Position numbers and translations under genes: made by a program
Part shown: positions 1 through 8,250 of the stretch, piece after piece
Layout: each line of letters starts with the position of its first letter
Numbering within the stretch: the stretch's first letter is position 1
Assembly (NCBI RefSeq): GCF_000820705.1
Contig: NZ_CCXI01000014.1
Location: forward strand, 1-33,282
Direction of reading: 5' to 3'
DNA length: 33,282 nt
Source: Clostridium polynesiense
Lineage (GTDB): Bacteria > Bacillota > Clostridia > Clostridiales > Clostridiaceae
The notes under the pieces: generated by a model
Database searches by the model: none
What the model was told of the DNA's origin: nothing
The model's input: only the letters and a program-made list of their open reading frames with translations

Positions 1-2
1 CC

Positions 3-95
3 CCTCATCACTGTAATCCACGGAGAGATGAAATAATAGATGATAATCTGCTAATAATTATTCTTTTACTATTCTTATGCGGTTGTTGGTGTTAA
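3..95 (+). CDS. C-terminal end of a small hydrophobic Cys-rich protein (partial)
   Basis: The frame starting at base 3 is open from the window edge to a TAA at 93-95, and a strong terminator begins at the next base, which supports it as the real tail of a gene. The visible 30 residues have a charged stretch (NPRRDEIIDD), a run of about 12 Leu/Ile/Phe residues and a C-terminal CGCWC. From family knowledge, Clostridium genomes carry many very small proteins with this charged-hydrophobic-Gly/Cys layout, some linked to sporulation, but I cannot name this one. The other two forward frames stop within the first 40 bases. Confidence 0.5.
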   Translation, partial: PHHCNPRRDEIIDDNLLIIILLLFLCGCWC

Positions 96-136
96 AATAT
101 TATAGGAAGGTCTTCCCTTCCTATAATATTTTTTTT
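96..136 (+). terminator. Rho-independent terminator
   Basis: A perfect 15-bp stem (96-110 with 116-130, loop TCTTC) is followed by a T tract at 131-136. It ends the gene cut by the window start and lies just upstream of the dut ribosome binding site at 141-148. Confidence 0.9.
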
Positions 137-153
137 ATAAAGGAGAGGAATAA

Positions 154-594
154 ATGCATAATTTAGAACTTAAGGTACTTAGGATCCATGAAAATGCTGT
201 GATACCTAATTATGCTCATCCGGGAGATGCTGGATTAGATTTATATTCTGTAGAAGAAGTGATTATAAAACCTGGTAAGAGTGCTTTGATTTCCACGGGA
301 ATTAAAATAGAACTGCCTCCCAATACCGAGGCTCAGGTAAGACCAAGAAGTGGCTTGGCTCTTAAATATTCTTTAACAGTATTAAATACCCCTGGTACCA
401 TTGATGAAGGATATAGAGGAGAGATAAAAGTTATATTGATAAATCATGGTATAGAGAATTTTAAGGTGGAAAAAGGTATGAAAATAGCTCAGATGGTTGT
501 AGCACCTGTTTATCCGGTTAAAGTGACTGAGGTACAGGATATATCTGAGACTATGAGAAGTGAAAAGGGATTTGGCTCATCAGGTCTTAAATAA
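154..594 (+). CDS. dut: dUTP diphosphatase (dUTPase)
   Basis: Hydrolyses dUTP to dUMP and pyrophosphate, keeping uracil out of DNA and supplying dUMP for dTMP synthesis; cytoplasmic homotrimer in this family. All five trimeric dUTPase motifs are present: [10 protein letters not shown] (residues 23-32), RPRSGLA (63-69), [10 protein letters not shown] (81-90, with the catalytic Asp84 and the uracil-contacting Tyr87), GMKIAQMVV (about 108-116) and the flexible C-terminal [10 protein letters not shown] (135-144). At 146 aa it is full length. The ATG follows AGGAGAGG at 141-148. It is preceded by a terminator and so has its own promoter or depends on readthrough; the MATE gene follows after about 40 bases. 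Confidence 0.96.
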   Translation: MHNLELKVLRIHENAVIPNYAHPGDAGLDLYSVEEVIIKPGKSALISTGIKIELPPNTEAQVRPRSGLALKYSLTVLNTPGTIDEGYRGEIKVILINHGIENFKVEKGMKIAQMVVAPVYPVKVTEVQDISETMRSEKGFGSSGLK

Positions 595-635
595 TAATTT
601 ACATATTTTATAGTTTGGTTTATGGAGGAAACATA

Positions 636-2003
636 TTGAATACAGAAAAGGGCAAAATTATAGACAAGGGTTTTTACAATAAATTATTTTTAATTGCTGT
701 TCCTATAGTGATTCAAAATTTCATAGCATCAGCATTAAACACAGTAGATACCGTAATGATAGGTGCGGTAGGTGAAGTAGAAATTGCCTCTGTAGGTATT
801 GCTAATCAGTTTTTCTTTTTGTTTACCATAATTTTATTTGGAATAACCAGCGGTTGTGCAGTGTTTATTTCACAATTCTGGGGTAAAAAAGACATAAAGA
901 ATATTAAAAGGGTATTAGGATTGCAGCTGATCATTTCCGTTTTCATAGCCTTGGTATTTACCTTGGCTGCAGTTATTTTTCCACAAGGCATTATTTCTAT
1001 TTTTAATAAAGACGGAAATGTGGTAACCAGCGGGTCACAATACATTGTCATAGTAGCTTTCAGCTATGCTTTTACAGCTGTAACCTTCAGCTATGCTGCC
1101 TCCTTAAGAGGTATAGAAAATTCTAAAATACCTATGCTGGTAAGTGCCTTTGCACTTATATGCAATACCTTTCTTAACTGGGTATTCATTTTCGGAAACT
1201 TAGGTTCTCCTGCTATGGGAGTTCAGGGAGCTGCATTAGCTACATTAATAGCTAGAATTCTGGAAGCAGTTTTGATGATTTATTATGTGTATCATATAAG
1301 ATCGCCTTTAGCTGCTAAATTTAAAGAATTAATAGACTTAACTTCAGAATTCTCCTTGAAAATACTGAAAAAAGGATTGCCTGTACTTTTGAATGAAAGC
1401 TGTTGGGGACTGGGAATAGTTATGTACAATATAGTATATGGAAGGATAGGAGCTCAGGCAACCGCTGCTATGCAGATCAACAATACTATAACTAACCTTT
1501 TTATGGTGGTCATATTTGGTGTATCTAACGCCTGCATGGTAATTATAGGGAACAGAGTAGGAGCTCAGGAGTACGAGTCTGCAAGAAGCTACAGCAGAAA
1601 GTTTATTAAGCTGTCTATAGTTATCGGAGTACTTATAGCAGCAGGTATATCTCTGTTTGCACCTTTTATATTATCATTTTTTAATATATCTCAGTTAGTA
1701 TATGATTATACACGAAATATTTTATATATAACAGCAGCAGTGATGTGCTTTAGAACCTTTAATCTGGTAATGATAGTAGGTATATTAAGAGGCGGAGGAG
1801 ACACTAAGGCTGCCTTTTACATAGAAGCCTCTACAATGTGGTTTATAGGGGTACCGCTTTCTATGATAGCTGCTTTTATATTGGGAATGCCGGTATATGC
1901 TGTGGCTGCCCTGTCAATGCTTGAGGAAATAGCTAAGGCGATATTGGGATATTATAGGTTTAGATCGGGTAAATGGATTAACAATTTAGTTCATAATATG
2001 TAG
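636..2003 (+). CDS. MATE-family multidrug/toxin efflux transporter
   Basis: Polytopic inner-membrane antiporter of the MATE family, which exports cationic compounds using a Na+ or H+ gradient. About 12 hydrophobic segments span the protein, in two pseudo-symmetric MatE halves: the N-terminal half opens with IPIVIQN-like and NTVDTVMIG segments, and the second half holds GLPVLLNE and GILRGGGDTK. I chose the TTG at 636 because TGGAGGAA (623-630) lies at ideal distance; an earlier in-frame TTG at 615 has no ribosome binding site and would include the Shine-Dalgarno in coding sequence. This gives 455 aa, normal for the family. Substrate unknown. The Rrf2 gene downstream could be its regulator, but only adjacency suggests this. 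Confidence 0.92.
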   Translation: MNTEKGKIIDKGFYNKLFLIAVPIVIQNFIASALNTVDTVMIGAVGEVEIASVGIANQFFFLFTIILFGITSGCAVFISQFWGKKDIKNIKRVLGLQLIISVFIALVFTLAAVIFPQGIISIFNKDGNVVTSGSQYIVIVAFSYAFTAVTFSYAASLRGIENSKIPMLVSAFALICNTFLNWVFIFGNLGSPAMGVQGAALATLIARILEAVLMIYYVYHIRSPLAAKFKELIDLTSEFSLKILKKGLPVLLNESCWGLGIVMYNIVYGRIGAQATAAMQINNTITNLFMVVIFGVSNACMVIIGNRVGAQEYESARSYSRKFIKLSIVIGVLIAAGISLFAPFILSFFNISQLVYDYTRNILYITAAVMCFRTFNLVMIVGILRGGGDTKAAFYIEASTMWFIGVPLSMIAAFILGMPVYAVAALSMLEEIAKAILGYYRFRSGKWINNLVHNM

Positions 2004-2087
2004 AGGTATTAAGTTTCATTATTCTTGTAAAGATAGAATACCAAATTTAAACTGTTTTTGTGAGTATAATTTAAGTAAGGAGTTATT

Positions 2088-2498
2088 ATGAGAATTACAC
2101 AAGAGTTGGATTACGCTTTAAGGGTTATCGCATTTCTATCTAGTACTGAAGAAAATAAGGTAGAAGCTAGAAAGATTTCCTATGAAGAAAAAATTCCTTT
2201 GAGATTTTTATTAAAGCTTTTAGGTAAGCTGGCAGCCTCCAACATTGTTAAATCCTTTAGAGGAGCTAATGGCGGATATTCACTTAACATGCTTCCGGAA
2301 GAAATAACCTTAAAGAAGGTTTATGAAGCTATAGAAGGAGAAATATATATAAATAAATGCATGGAGGATCCTCATTCCTGCAACTTGGGAAAAGCGGAGC
2401 AGTGTAAGGTTCATAAAGCTTTATACAGAGTTCAGAGGGTTTTAATACAGGAGCTGGAGTCAATTAATTTTAAAGATATATTAGAGGATAGAATTTAG
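2088..2498 (+). CDS. Rrf2-family transcriptional regulator, probably Fe-S
   Basis: N-terminal winged helix typical of Rrf2 proteins (MRITQELDYALRVIAFL, then the recognition region IPLRFLLKLLGKLAASNIVKSFRGANGGY with the Rrf2 RGxxGGY wing). Three cysteines at 91, 98 and 106 (CX6CX7C) sit where IscR, NsrR and RsrR bind a [2Fe-2S] or [4Fe-4S] cluster, so an iron-, NO- or redox-sensing role is likely by inference. Length of 136 aa is standard. ATG follows AAGGAG. It lies 84 bases after the MATE gene and has a terminator downstream. The target genes cannot be told from the sequence. Confidence 0.9.
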   Translation: MRITQELDYALRVIAFLSSTEENKVEARKISYEEKIPLRFLLKLLGKLAASNIVKSFRGANGGYSLNMLPEEITLKKVYEAIEGEIYINKCMEDPHSCNLGKAEQCKVHKALYRVQRVLIQELESINFKDILEDRI

Positions 2499-2584
2499 TT
2501 AATATAAGTAATTAGAGGATTAATCTTATCTTTCAGCAGATAAGCTTTACCTTAAAAAATTTTGTTTTATATTTTATAAAATGC

Positions 2585-2615
2585 AAAAACAACAACTTTG
2601 AGTTGTTGTTTTTTT
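2585..2615 (+). terminator. Rho-independent terminator after the Rrf2 gene
   Basis: A 13-bp perfect stem (2585-2597 with 2601-2613) with a 3-base loop and T tract. It lies between the rightward Rrf2 gene and the leftward AraC gene; the A-rich left arm gives a T tract on the other strand too, so it may serve both. Confidence 0.85.
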
Positions 2616-2655
2616 ATGCTCTATATGAAGCCATCCCGTTAAGGATTATATTTGG

Positions 2656-3426
2656 TTACACCCCTATGGAACTTCTTTTAAACTCCATAGGAGTACTTCC
2701 TGTTAACTTTTTAAAGGTCATATTATAATAGTTTTGATTATTGAAGCCTACATTTAATGCTACATCCAGTATAGACATATCTCTTTTAACAAGCAGTTCT
2801 TTACTCTTATCTATTCTTATTTCATTTAAAAACTGAGATATGGTTTTATTTACTTCTTTTTTAAATAGGCTGCAGAAATAACATTTGTTAATCTTAACAT
2901 GTTTAGATATATCATCTAAGGTAATAGGATTTTGGTAGTTATCATACATGAAATCTATTCCTTTTTTTACATACAGACAGTATGCTGTATTCCTTGATGA
3001 AAGGTGAGAATCTACTATTTCGCAGCTTTTAGCAATACCATGAAGCAGCATTATTAGATTAGGTATGTACTTTTTAGGCTTATAAGGAATTACAGAGTCA
3101 GACACCTCTTCTTCGTGGTATGGACCTATAATATAAATTCCCTGATCCAGTATTTTAGGACAGGAGGGAATTCCGGTAAAACATATATTATCTTCTACAT
3201 ATATTGTTTCAAAGGAAGAGGTTACTGTATTATTTATAAATTTAGTTATAAGACCTTTATATATTTTATATTCCTCTATAAGGCATTCATATTCATCGCT
3301 GTAGCCGTAAGCTGCAATAGGGTGGTGATTAGAAGCATAAAACTTAATAGGAATGCTAGTGCAGTGATAAAAGCCTTCTACAGTTTCCTGAGTCTGCTTT
3401 TGATTTAAGTATAGCTCTTCATACAA
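2656..3426 (-). CDS. AraC-family transcriptional regulator
   Basis: The C-terminal 100 residues form an AraC double helix-turn-helix: ITLDDISKHVKINKCYF (first HTH) and MSILDVALNVGFNNQNYY followed by FKKLTGSTPMEF (second HTH with the family signature). The N-terminal ~150 residues are a sensor region I do not recognise, with scattered Cys (ICFTGIPSCP). In-frame upstream starts exist at 3450 (TTG) and 3441 (ATG), but the ATG overlaps the only good ribosome binding site (GGAGGG), which is spaced correctly for the TTG at 3426, giving 256 aa. It is divergent from the iron-siderophore ABC operon, an arrangement like Btr and the feu operon of Bacillus, so it probably controls that operon (inference). 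Confidence 0.85.
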   Translation of the reverse strand: MYEELYLNQKQTQETVEGFYHCTSIPIKFYASNHHPIAAYGYSDEYECLIEEYKIYKGLITKFINNTVTSSFETIYVEDNICFTGIPSCPKILDQGIYIIGPYHEEEVSDSVIPYKPKKYIPNLIMLLHGIAKSCEIVDSHLSSRNTAYCLYVKKGIDFMYDNYQNPITLDDISKHVKINKCYFCSLFKKEVNKTISQFLNEIRIDKSKELLVKRDMSILDVALNVGFNNQNYYNMTFKKLTGSTPMEFKRSSIGV

Positions 3427-3565
3427 ATAAAATCCCTCCATATTTAGCAATAAAGCATATTAGATATATAGATATTTAATTAACAAGTATAAAAATGTAC
3501 AAATATAATTATAAAAAAATAAATATAGTTAAGATTTATATTTCTATAGCTGATAAAATACTAAA

Positions 3566-3580
3566 TGATAATAAAAATCA
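3566..3580. promoter_or_regulatory. Candidate Fur box
   Basis: The 15-mer TGATAATAAAAATCA matches the 7-1-7 Fur inverted repeat (TGATAAT-N-ATTATCA) at 12 of 14 arm positions. It sits in the intergenic region between the AraC gene and the siderophore ABC operon, about 115 bases upstream of the first permease. Iron repression of such operons is usual; this assignment is by match and context only. Confidence 0.5.
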
Positions 3581-3696
3581 ATACCAATTAGATTTAAATT
3601 ATATCAGTGTCAAAGAATTAAGTCAAAGCTGAATTATGTGGATTGTTATGAGGAGATAAGGGTTTATAAATACTAATGAGGAGTTTGGGGGATAAG

Positions 3697-4650
3697 ATGA
3701 AAAAGAGACATTTAATTTATATGCTGATTATATTCAGTATGATTTCCTTATTTATAGGTATAAAGGATATATATCCTTGGGAATTATTTAGGCTTAACGA
3801 AGCTAGTGTACAGGTAATGCTCATAAGCAGAATACCTAGGCTAATAAGCATTATTGTTGTAGGAATGGGCATGAGTATAAGCGGTCTTATAATGCAGTCT
3901 GTAAGCAGAAATAAATTTGTGTCTCCAACTACTGCAGCTACTACAGATTGGGCAAGGCTGGGAATCTTGACATCAATGATGCTTTTTGGATCGGCTACTT
4001 ATTTTCAAAAAATGATAATAGCATTCATATTTGCTTTAGCAGGAACCTTAATATTTATGAAGCTTCTGAACAAGATTAAATATAAAAATGCAGTGTTTAT
4101 TCCACTTATGGGTATAATGCTTGGAAATATAATAAGCTCTTTAACTACTTTTTTTGCTTATAAGAATAATCTGGTCCAGAACATATCTTCATGGCTTCAA
4201 GGTGATTTTTCCTTAATTATTAAGGGGAGATATGAACTTTTATATTTGGGAATTCCTATGGTTTTTATCGCTTATATTTATGGAAATAAATTTACCATTG
4301 CCGGTATGGGGGAAGGCTTTTCTGTAAATCTAGGATTGAATTACAACAGAGTAGTGACAATGGGGCTTGTAATTGTATCGCTGATTACTTCAATAACGGT
4401 ACTTACAGTTGGGTCCATCCCATTCCTAGGTCTGATTATTCCAAACATAGTTTCATTATATAATGGAGATAACCTTAAAGAAAATATACCTCATACTGCA
4501 CTTTTGGGGGCTGTTTTTGTCTTAATATGCGATATATTAAGCAGGGTTATTATATACCCTTATGAGTTAAGCATAGGGGTAGTTGTAGGAGTTATCGGAA
4601 GCGGAATATTTTTATATCTGCTATTAAGGAGAAAAGAGTATGCAGTATGA
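3697..4650 (+). CDS. Iron-siderophore ABC transporter permease (FecCD family, YclN-like)
   Basis: Integral membrane permease of a ferric-siderophore importer. It has the FecCD layout of about nine hydrophobic helices and conserved family blocks: SRIPRLISIIVVGMGMSISG near the N terminus, a mid-protein loop, and VGSIPFLGLIIPNIV where the coupling region meets the ATPase. The start is taken at ATG 3697, which has GGGGGAT just upstream, rather than an earlier in-frame ATG at 3676, giving 317 aa, close to the usual ~320-330. First gene of a permease-permease-ATPase-binding protein operon in the order of B. subtilis yclNOPQ and Campylobacter ceuBCDE. It overlaps the next gene by 11 bases. Confidence 0.9.
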   Translation: MKKRHLIYMLIIFSMISLFIGIKDIYPWELFRLNEASVQVMLISRIPRLISIIVVGMGMSISGLIMQSVSRNKFVSPTTAATTDWARLGILTSMMLFGSATYFQKMIIAFIFALAGTLIFMKLLNKIKYKNAVFIPLMGIMLGNIISSLTTFFAYKNNLVQNISSWLQGDFSLIIKGRYELLYLGIPMVFIAYIYGNKFTIAGMGEGFSVNLGLNYNRVVTMGLVIVSLITSITVLTVGSIPFLGLIIPNIVSLYNGDNLKENIPHTALLGAVFVLICDILSRVIIYPYELSIGVVVGVIGSGIFLYLLLRRKEYAV

Positions 4651-5677
4651 TGGTGTTAACATGATTAAGTCAAGCTTTAAGGATAAACTTTTTGTAAAAA
4701 AAAGAGTATTAAAGGATTATATATCGGATTCTAATAAAAGGACCTTGATTTTATTGGCAGCGATTTCTTTTGTGGTGGTGCTTACCTTCATTTTCATTGG
4801 ATTAACAAAAAAGAACTTTGATTTTAACTTTCCAAGACGGGTAAAGAAAATTGCTGCAATGATTTTAACAGGAGGCTCTATAGCTTTTTCTTCCGTGGTA
4901 TTTCAGACCATAACTAATAACAGGATTTTGACTCCAAGCGTATTAGGTTTAGATTCCCTTTATATGTTTATTCAAACTCTGGTAGTATACCTTTTTGGCT
5001 CCTCCAGTTACATGGTAATGAATAAGAATATAAATTTCCTTATAAACCTTGCTTTAATGATAGGATTTTCAGCGGTGCTATACAGGCTTATGTTTAAAAG
5101 AGAAGGACAGAATATATACTTTTTACTTCTTATCGGAATGATATTTGGAAGCTTTTTTGGAAGTTTATCCTCTTTCATGCAGATGCTTATAGATCCTAAT
5201 GAGTTTTTAATAGTTCAGGACAAGATGTTTGCAAGCTTTAGTAATGTGAATACAGGAATACTTGCTTTAAGCGCTTTTGCAATAACTGTTATATTCTTAA
5301 TTGCCTATAGAGATATTAAATTTCTGGACGTTATGTCTTTAGGCAGGAACAACGCAATTAATCTGGGGATTGATTACAATAGACTTGTTAAAAAGTATCT
5401 TTTACTAACTGCTGTATTAATATCTGTTTCCACAGCTTTAGTTGGGCCAATAACCTTTCTGGGAATTTTAGTGGTTAACCTTGCTAAGGAGGTTATGAAG
5501 ACATATAAACACTTATACTGGTTTGCTGCAGCGATTTTTATAAGCATCATATCTTTAGTGGGAGGTCAGCTAATGGTGGAGAGAGTATTTGACTTCGGCA
5601 CAAATTTAAGCGTGGTTATTAATTTTATAGGAGGAAGTTATTTCATATATCTTATTTTAAAGGAGAGCAGCAGATGA
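4640..5677 (+). CDS. Iron-siderophore ABC transporter permease (FecCD family, YclO-like)
   Basis: Second FecCD permease, expected to pair with the upstream one as a heterodimeric membrane channel. Multiple hydrophobic helices; family blocks include a RVKKIAAMILTGGSIAFSS-type N-terminal segment and LVGPITFLGILVVNLAKE in the ATPase-coupling region. It has a cytoplasmic N-terminal extension of about 35 mostly charged residues before helix 1. The ATG at 4640 overlaps the end of the upstream gene by 11 bases and is served by AAGGAG at 4626-4631, so the two are translationally coupled. 345 aa. Its stop overlaps the ATPase start. Confidence 0.9.
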   Translation: MQYDGVNMIKSSFKDKLFVKKRVLKDYISDSNKRTLILLAAISFVVVLTFIFIGLTKKNFDFNFPRRVKKIAAMILTGGSIAFSSVVFQTITNNRILTPSVLGLDSLYMFIQTLVVYLFGSSSYMVMNKNINFLINLALMIGFSAVLYRLMFKREGQNIYFLLLIGMIFGSFFGSLSSFMQMLIDPNEFLIVQDKMFASFSNVNTGILALSAFAITVIFLIAYRDIKFLDVMSLGRNNAINLGIDYNRLVKKYLLLTAVLISVSTALVGPITFLGILVVNLAKEVMKTYKHLYWFAAAIFISIISLVGGQLMVERVFDFGTNLSVVINFIGGSYFIYLILKESSR

Positions 5678-6432
5678 TAAAGGTTAGAAATTTAAAAAAA
5701 TACTATGGAGATAAGAATGTAGTAAATAATGTTTCTATAAATTTAGAAAAAGGCAGGCTGATTTCTTTTATAGGAGCTAATGGTGCTGGAAAAAGTACTG
5801 TGCTTTCCATGGTAAGCAGGCTTATAAGCAAGGATTCCGGTGAAATTATAATTGAAGGCAGAGAGCTTTCTCAATGGGATAATAGTGAGCTGTCAAAAAA
5901 GCTTTCAATACTTCCCCAGGCAAACTATATGAATATCAGGTTAAAGGTAAGAGAGCTTGTCAGTTTTGGTAGGTTTCCCTATTCTCAAGGAAGACTCACT
6001 AAAGAAGATAATAGAATAATCGATGAGGCTTTAAATTATATGGGACTTAAGGAATATGAAAACAGATATATTGATGAGCTCAGCGGTGGAGAAAGACAGA
6101 TGAGCTTTATAGCTATGACTATAGCTCAAGATACAGAGTATATATTCCTAGACGAGCCTCTTAATAATTTAGATATGAAGCATTCTTCTGAAATAATGAA
6201 GATACTGAGAAGGCTTGTAGATGAGCTAAAGAAAACAGTTATTATAGTAATCCATGATATTAATTTTGCCTCCTGCTATTCTGATTATATAGTAGCATTA
6301 AAAAAAGGAGAGGTTATAAAAGAAGGAGGCACTGATGAAATTATAGATAAAAATGTTCTTAAGGAAATTTATGATTTAGATATACATATAGAGTCTGTAA
6401 AGGGTAAAAAAATATGCAACTATTTTCAATAG
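5674..6432 (+). CDS. Iron-siderophore ABC transporter ATP-binding protein (YclP-like)
   Basis: Cytoplasmic ATPase that powers the importer. Walker A GANGAGKST at residues 34-42, Q-loop (LPQANY, about 88-93), ABC signature LSGGE, Walker B with catalytic Glu (YIFLDEP), D-loop (NNLD) and H-loop His (VIHDINFA) are all intact. 252 aa, typical of the FecE/FhuC group. The ATG overlaps the preceding stop (ATGA) and follows AAAGGAG. Third gene of the operon. Confidence 0.95.
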   Translation: MIKVRNLKKYYGDKNVVNNVSINLEKGRLISFIGANGAGKSTVLSMVSRLISKDSGEIIIEGRELSQWDNSELSKKLSILPQANYMNIRLKVRELVSFGRFPYSQGRLTKEDNRIIDEALNYMGLKEYENRYIDELSGGERQMSFIAMTIAQDTEYIFLDEPLNNLDMKHSSEIMKILRRLVDELKKTVIIVIHDINFASCYSDYIVALKKGEVIKEGGTDEIIDKNVLKEIYDLDIHIESVKGKKICNYFQ

Positions 6433-6469
6433 GAGCAAATAAATATAAAAGATAAAGAGGTGCACATAT

Positions 6470-7438
6470 ATGAAGGAAATTATCTTATCAATAGTATCGG
6501 CAGTTGTAGCAGGAACTCTGGCAGTGGGCTGTGTTAGTACGGGAAAAGGAGATGCCTCAGACAAAAGTGCAAAAGGGGAAGTAACAGAATATAAAACTGT
6601 GTCAGTAAAACATAAATTCGGTGAAGTGAATATTTCAAAGAAGCCGGAAACTGTAGCAGTTTTTGATTTAGGAGCATTAGATACCTTAGACGCATTAGGG
6701 GTGGAAGTGTCAGGGATCCCGCAAAATAACCTTCCTGATTATCTGAACAAATATTCAGATAAGAAATATGTTAACATAGGAGGTTTGAAGGAGCCCGATT
6801 TAGAGGCTATAAGCGAGCTTAACCCTGATTTAATCATCATATCAGGAAGACAAGCTGACTTTTATAAAGATTTAAGTTCAATTGCTCCAACTATATATAT
6901 TGCTATAGATAATAAAAACTATATTAAGTCCTTTAAGGATAATACAGCCATTCTTGGAGATATTTTTGATGTGGAGGACAAAGCGGCTGAAAAGATTAAT
7001 GTTTTAGATAAGAGAACAGCAGAAATAAAATCTCAGACGGAAGATAAAGTGAAGGAGAAAAAATCTCTTACTATACTGGCAAATGATGGAAATATAAGTG
7101 CGTATGGACCAGGCTCAAGGTTTGCTTTGATTGATGAACTGGGTTTTAAAGCGGTGGATGATACCTTAGAGGATTCTACTCACGGACAGAAAATTAACTA
7201 TGAATATATAAATGAGAAAAATCCTGATTATATTTTTGTTATAGATAGAAGTGCTGCAGTAGGAACAAAAGGGGCAAGCTCTGCATCTAAATCTTTGGAA
7301 AACGATCTGGTTAAGAAAACAAGTGCTTATAAGAACGGAAAAATGATTTACTTAGAGCCAAGCTACTGGTACTTATCCGGAGGAGGATTAACCTCCTTTG
7401 GTAAAATGATTGAAGAAGTAGCAGCAGCATTAAAATAA
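6470..7438 (+). CDS. Siderophore-binding lipoprotein (YclQ/CeuE-like)
   Basis: Extracellular receptor that captures ferric siderophore and hands it to the permeases. A lipoprotein signal peptide ends in LAVGC, with lipid-modified Cys21. The mature part is a two-lobed class III binding protein joined by a helix. It closely matches the YclQ/CeuE group through FDLGALDTLDALG (65-77), LIIISGRQ (121-128), STHGQ (236-240), VIDR (257-260) and WYLSGGG (300-306). In CeuE the equivalent His and Tyr complete iron coordination of tetradentate catecholates, so His238 and a Tyr at 299/301 predict a catecholate or petrobactin-type ligand (inference). No siderophore synthesis gene lies in the window, which is consistent with uptake of siderophores made elsewhere. 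Last gene of the operon, followed by a terminator. Confidence 0.92.
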   Translation: MKEIILSIVSAVVAGTLAVGCVSTGKGDASDKSAKGEVTEYKTVSVKHKFGEVNISKKPETVAVFDLGALDTLDALGVEVSGIPQNNLPDYLNKYSDKKYVNIGGLKEPDLEAISELNPDLIIISGRQADFYKDLSSIAPTIYIAIDNKNYIKSFKDNTAILGDIFDVEDKAAEKINVLDKRTAEIKSQTEDKVKEKKSLTILANDGNISAYGPGSRFALIDELGFKAVDDTLEDSTHGQKINYEYINEKNPDYIFVIDRSAAVGTKGASSASKSLENDLVKKTSAYKNGKMIYLEPSYWYLSGGGLTSFGKMIEEVAAALK

Positions 7439-7450
7439 TAAATTATTATT

Positions 7451-7494
7451 AAAAGAGCAGTAATATTTAAAAATATTGCTGCTCTTTTATTTTA
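7451..7494 (+). terminator. Rho-independent terminator of the siderophore operon
   Basis: An 18-bp stem (7451-7468 with 7471-7488, one G-U pair) followed by a T-rich tract, 12 bases after the binding-protein stop. Confidence 0.88.
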
Positions 7495-7662
7495 AAAGGA
7501 ATTGTCTCTTTTAAGAAAATACTATTTATCCATTATCTGCGGCAAAGTATCTTCATAGTTAAAATAAGTTTACAAATACTTAAAAAAATAAGCTTATATA
7601 ATTATCATTATAAAATCATTCCAGGAGTATATTTTATAATAAGCATGAGTTTGGTGATTTAA

Positions 7663-8238
7663 ATGAGTTTATACAGTAGTGACAAAACTGCTTCTTTAGA
7701 GAGTGTGTTTCAAAAGTGTGATGATATTTATGGTGAGAATATATTTTTAAGGAAAATTTATAAAGAAGACGCAGAAGATATATTAGAATTATATTCAGGG
7801 GAGCATATAGCCTTATATGAAAGAGCTCCTCAAATGAAGGTTTTAGAAGATGCACAGATTTTTATAGAAGAAATCAATAACCATTTTAGATATAAAAAAA
7901 GGATAGATTGGGCTGTTGTATGCAGTAACTCAAATAAATTGGTAGGGCTTATAGGTATTCATTCAATAGATGTTAAAAGCCTTACTGCAGAAGTAGGATA
8001 TCTTATTAATATAAGATATACAAATAAAGGAATTACCACTGAAGCATTAAAGCATTTGGCAGGTTATATATTTAAGAATACCCCAATATATGCTTTAAAT
8101 GCATGGGTACATAAGAAAAATACAGCTTCAATAAAAGTGTGCTGTAAGGCTGGATTTAAATTGGATAACACTTATGATTTAAAGGATTTGAAGGACTTAT
8201 TATTATTATCCCTAATCAATCCTAAATATTATATTTAA
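7663..8238 (+). CDS. GNAT-family N-acetyltransferase (RimJ/RimL-like)
   Basis: Predicted acetyl-CoA-dependent acetyltransferase. The first ~25 residues are not GNAT. The domain begins at IFLRKIYKEDAEDI and follows the RimJ/RimL pattern: LVGLIGIHSID, then EVGYLINIRYTNKGITTEAL (acetyl-CoA-binding motif A; the usual RGxG/A loop reads TNKGIT), then LNAWVHKKNTASIKVCCKAGF (the conserved N-x-x-S motif). 191 aa. Its ribosome binding site is weak (GGTGAT). The next gene starts 12 bases later, so they are probably co-transcribed. Substrate unknown. Confidence 0.85.
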   Translation: MSLYSSDKTASLESVFQKCDDIYGENIFLRKIYKEDAEDILELYSGEHIALYERAPQMKVLEDAQIFIEEINNHFRYKKRIDWAVVCSNSNKLVGLIGIHSIDVKSLTAEVGYLINIRYTNKGITTEALKHLAGYIFKNTPIYALNAWVHKKNTASIKVCCKAGFKLDNTYDLKDLKDLLLLSLINPKYYI

Positions 8239-8250
8239 GAGGAGGAATTT

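Noticed and set aside
806-1051. 81-codon minus-strand ORF inside the MATE gene
   Set aside because: No ribosome binding site; lies wholly antisense to a well-supported gene and has no family features.
2520-2545. TTATCT...AGATAA mini-palindrome after the Rrf2 gene as an operator
   Set aside because: Six-base arms in AT-rich DNA; a proper terminator just downstream explains the region.
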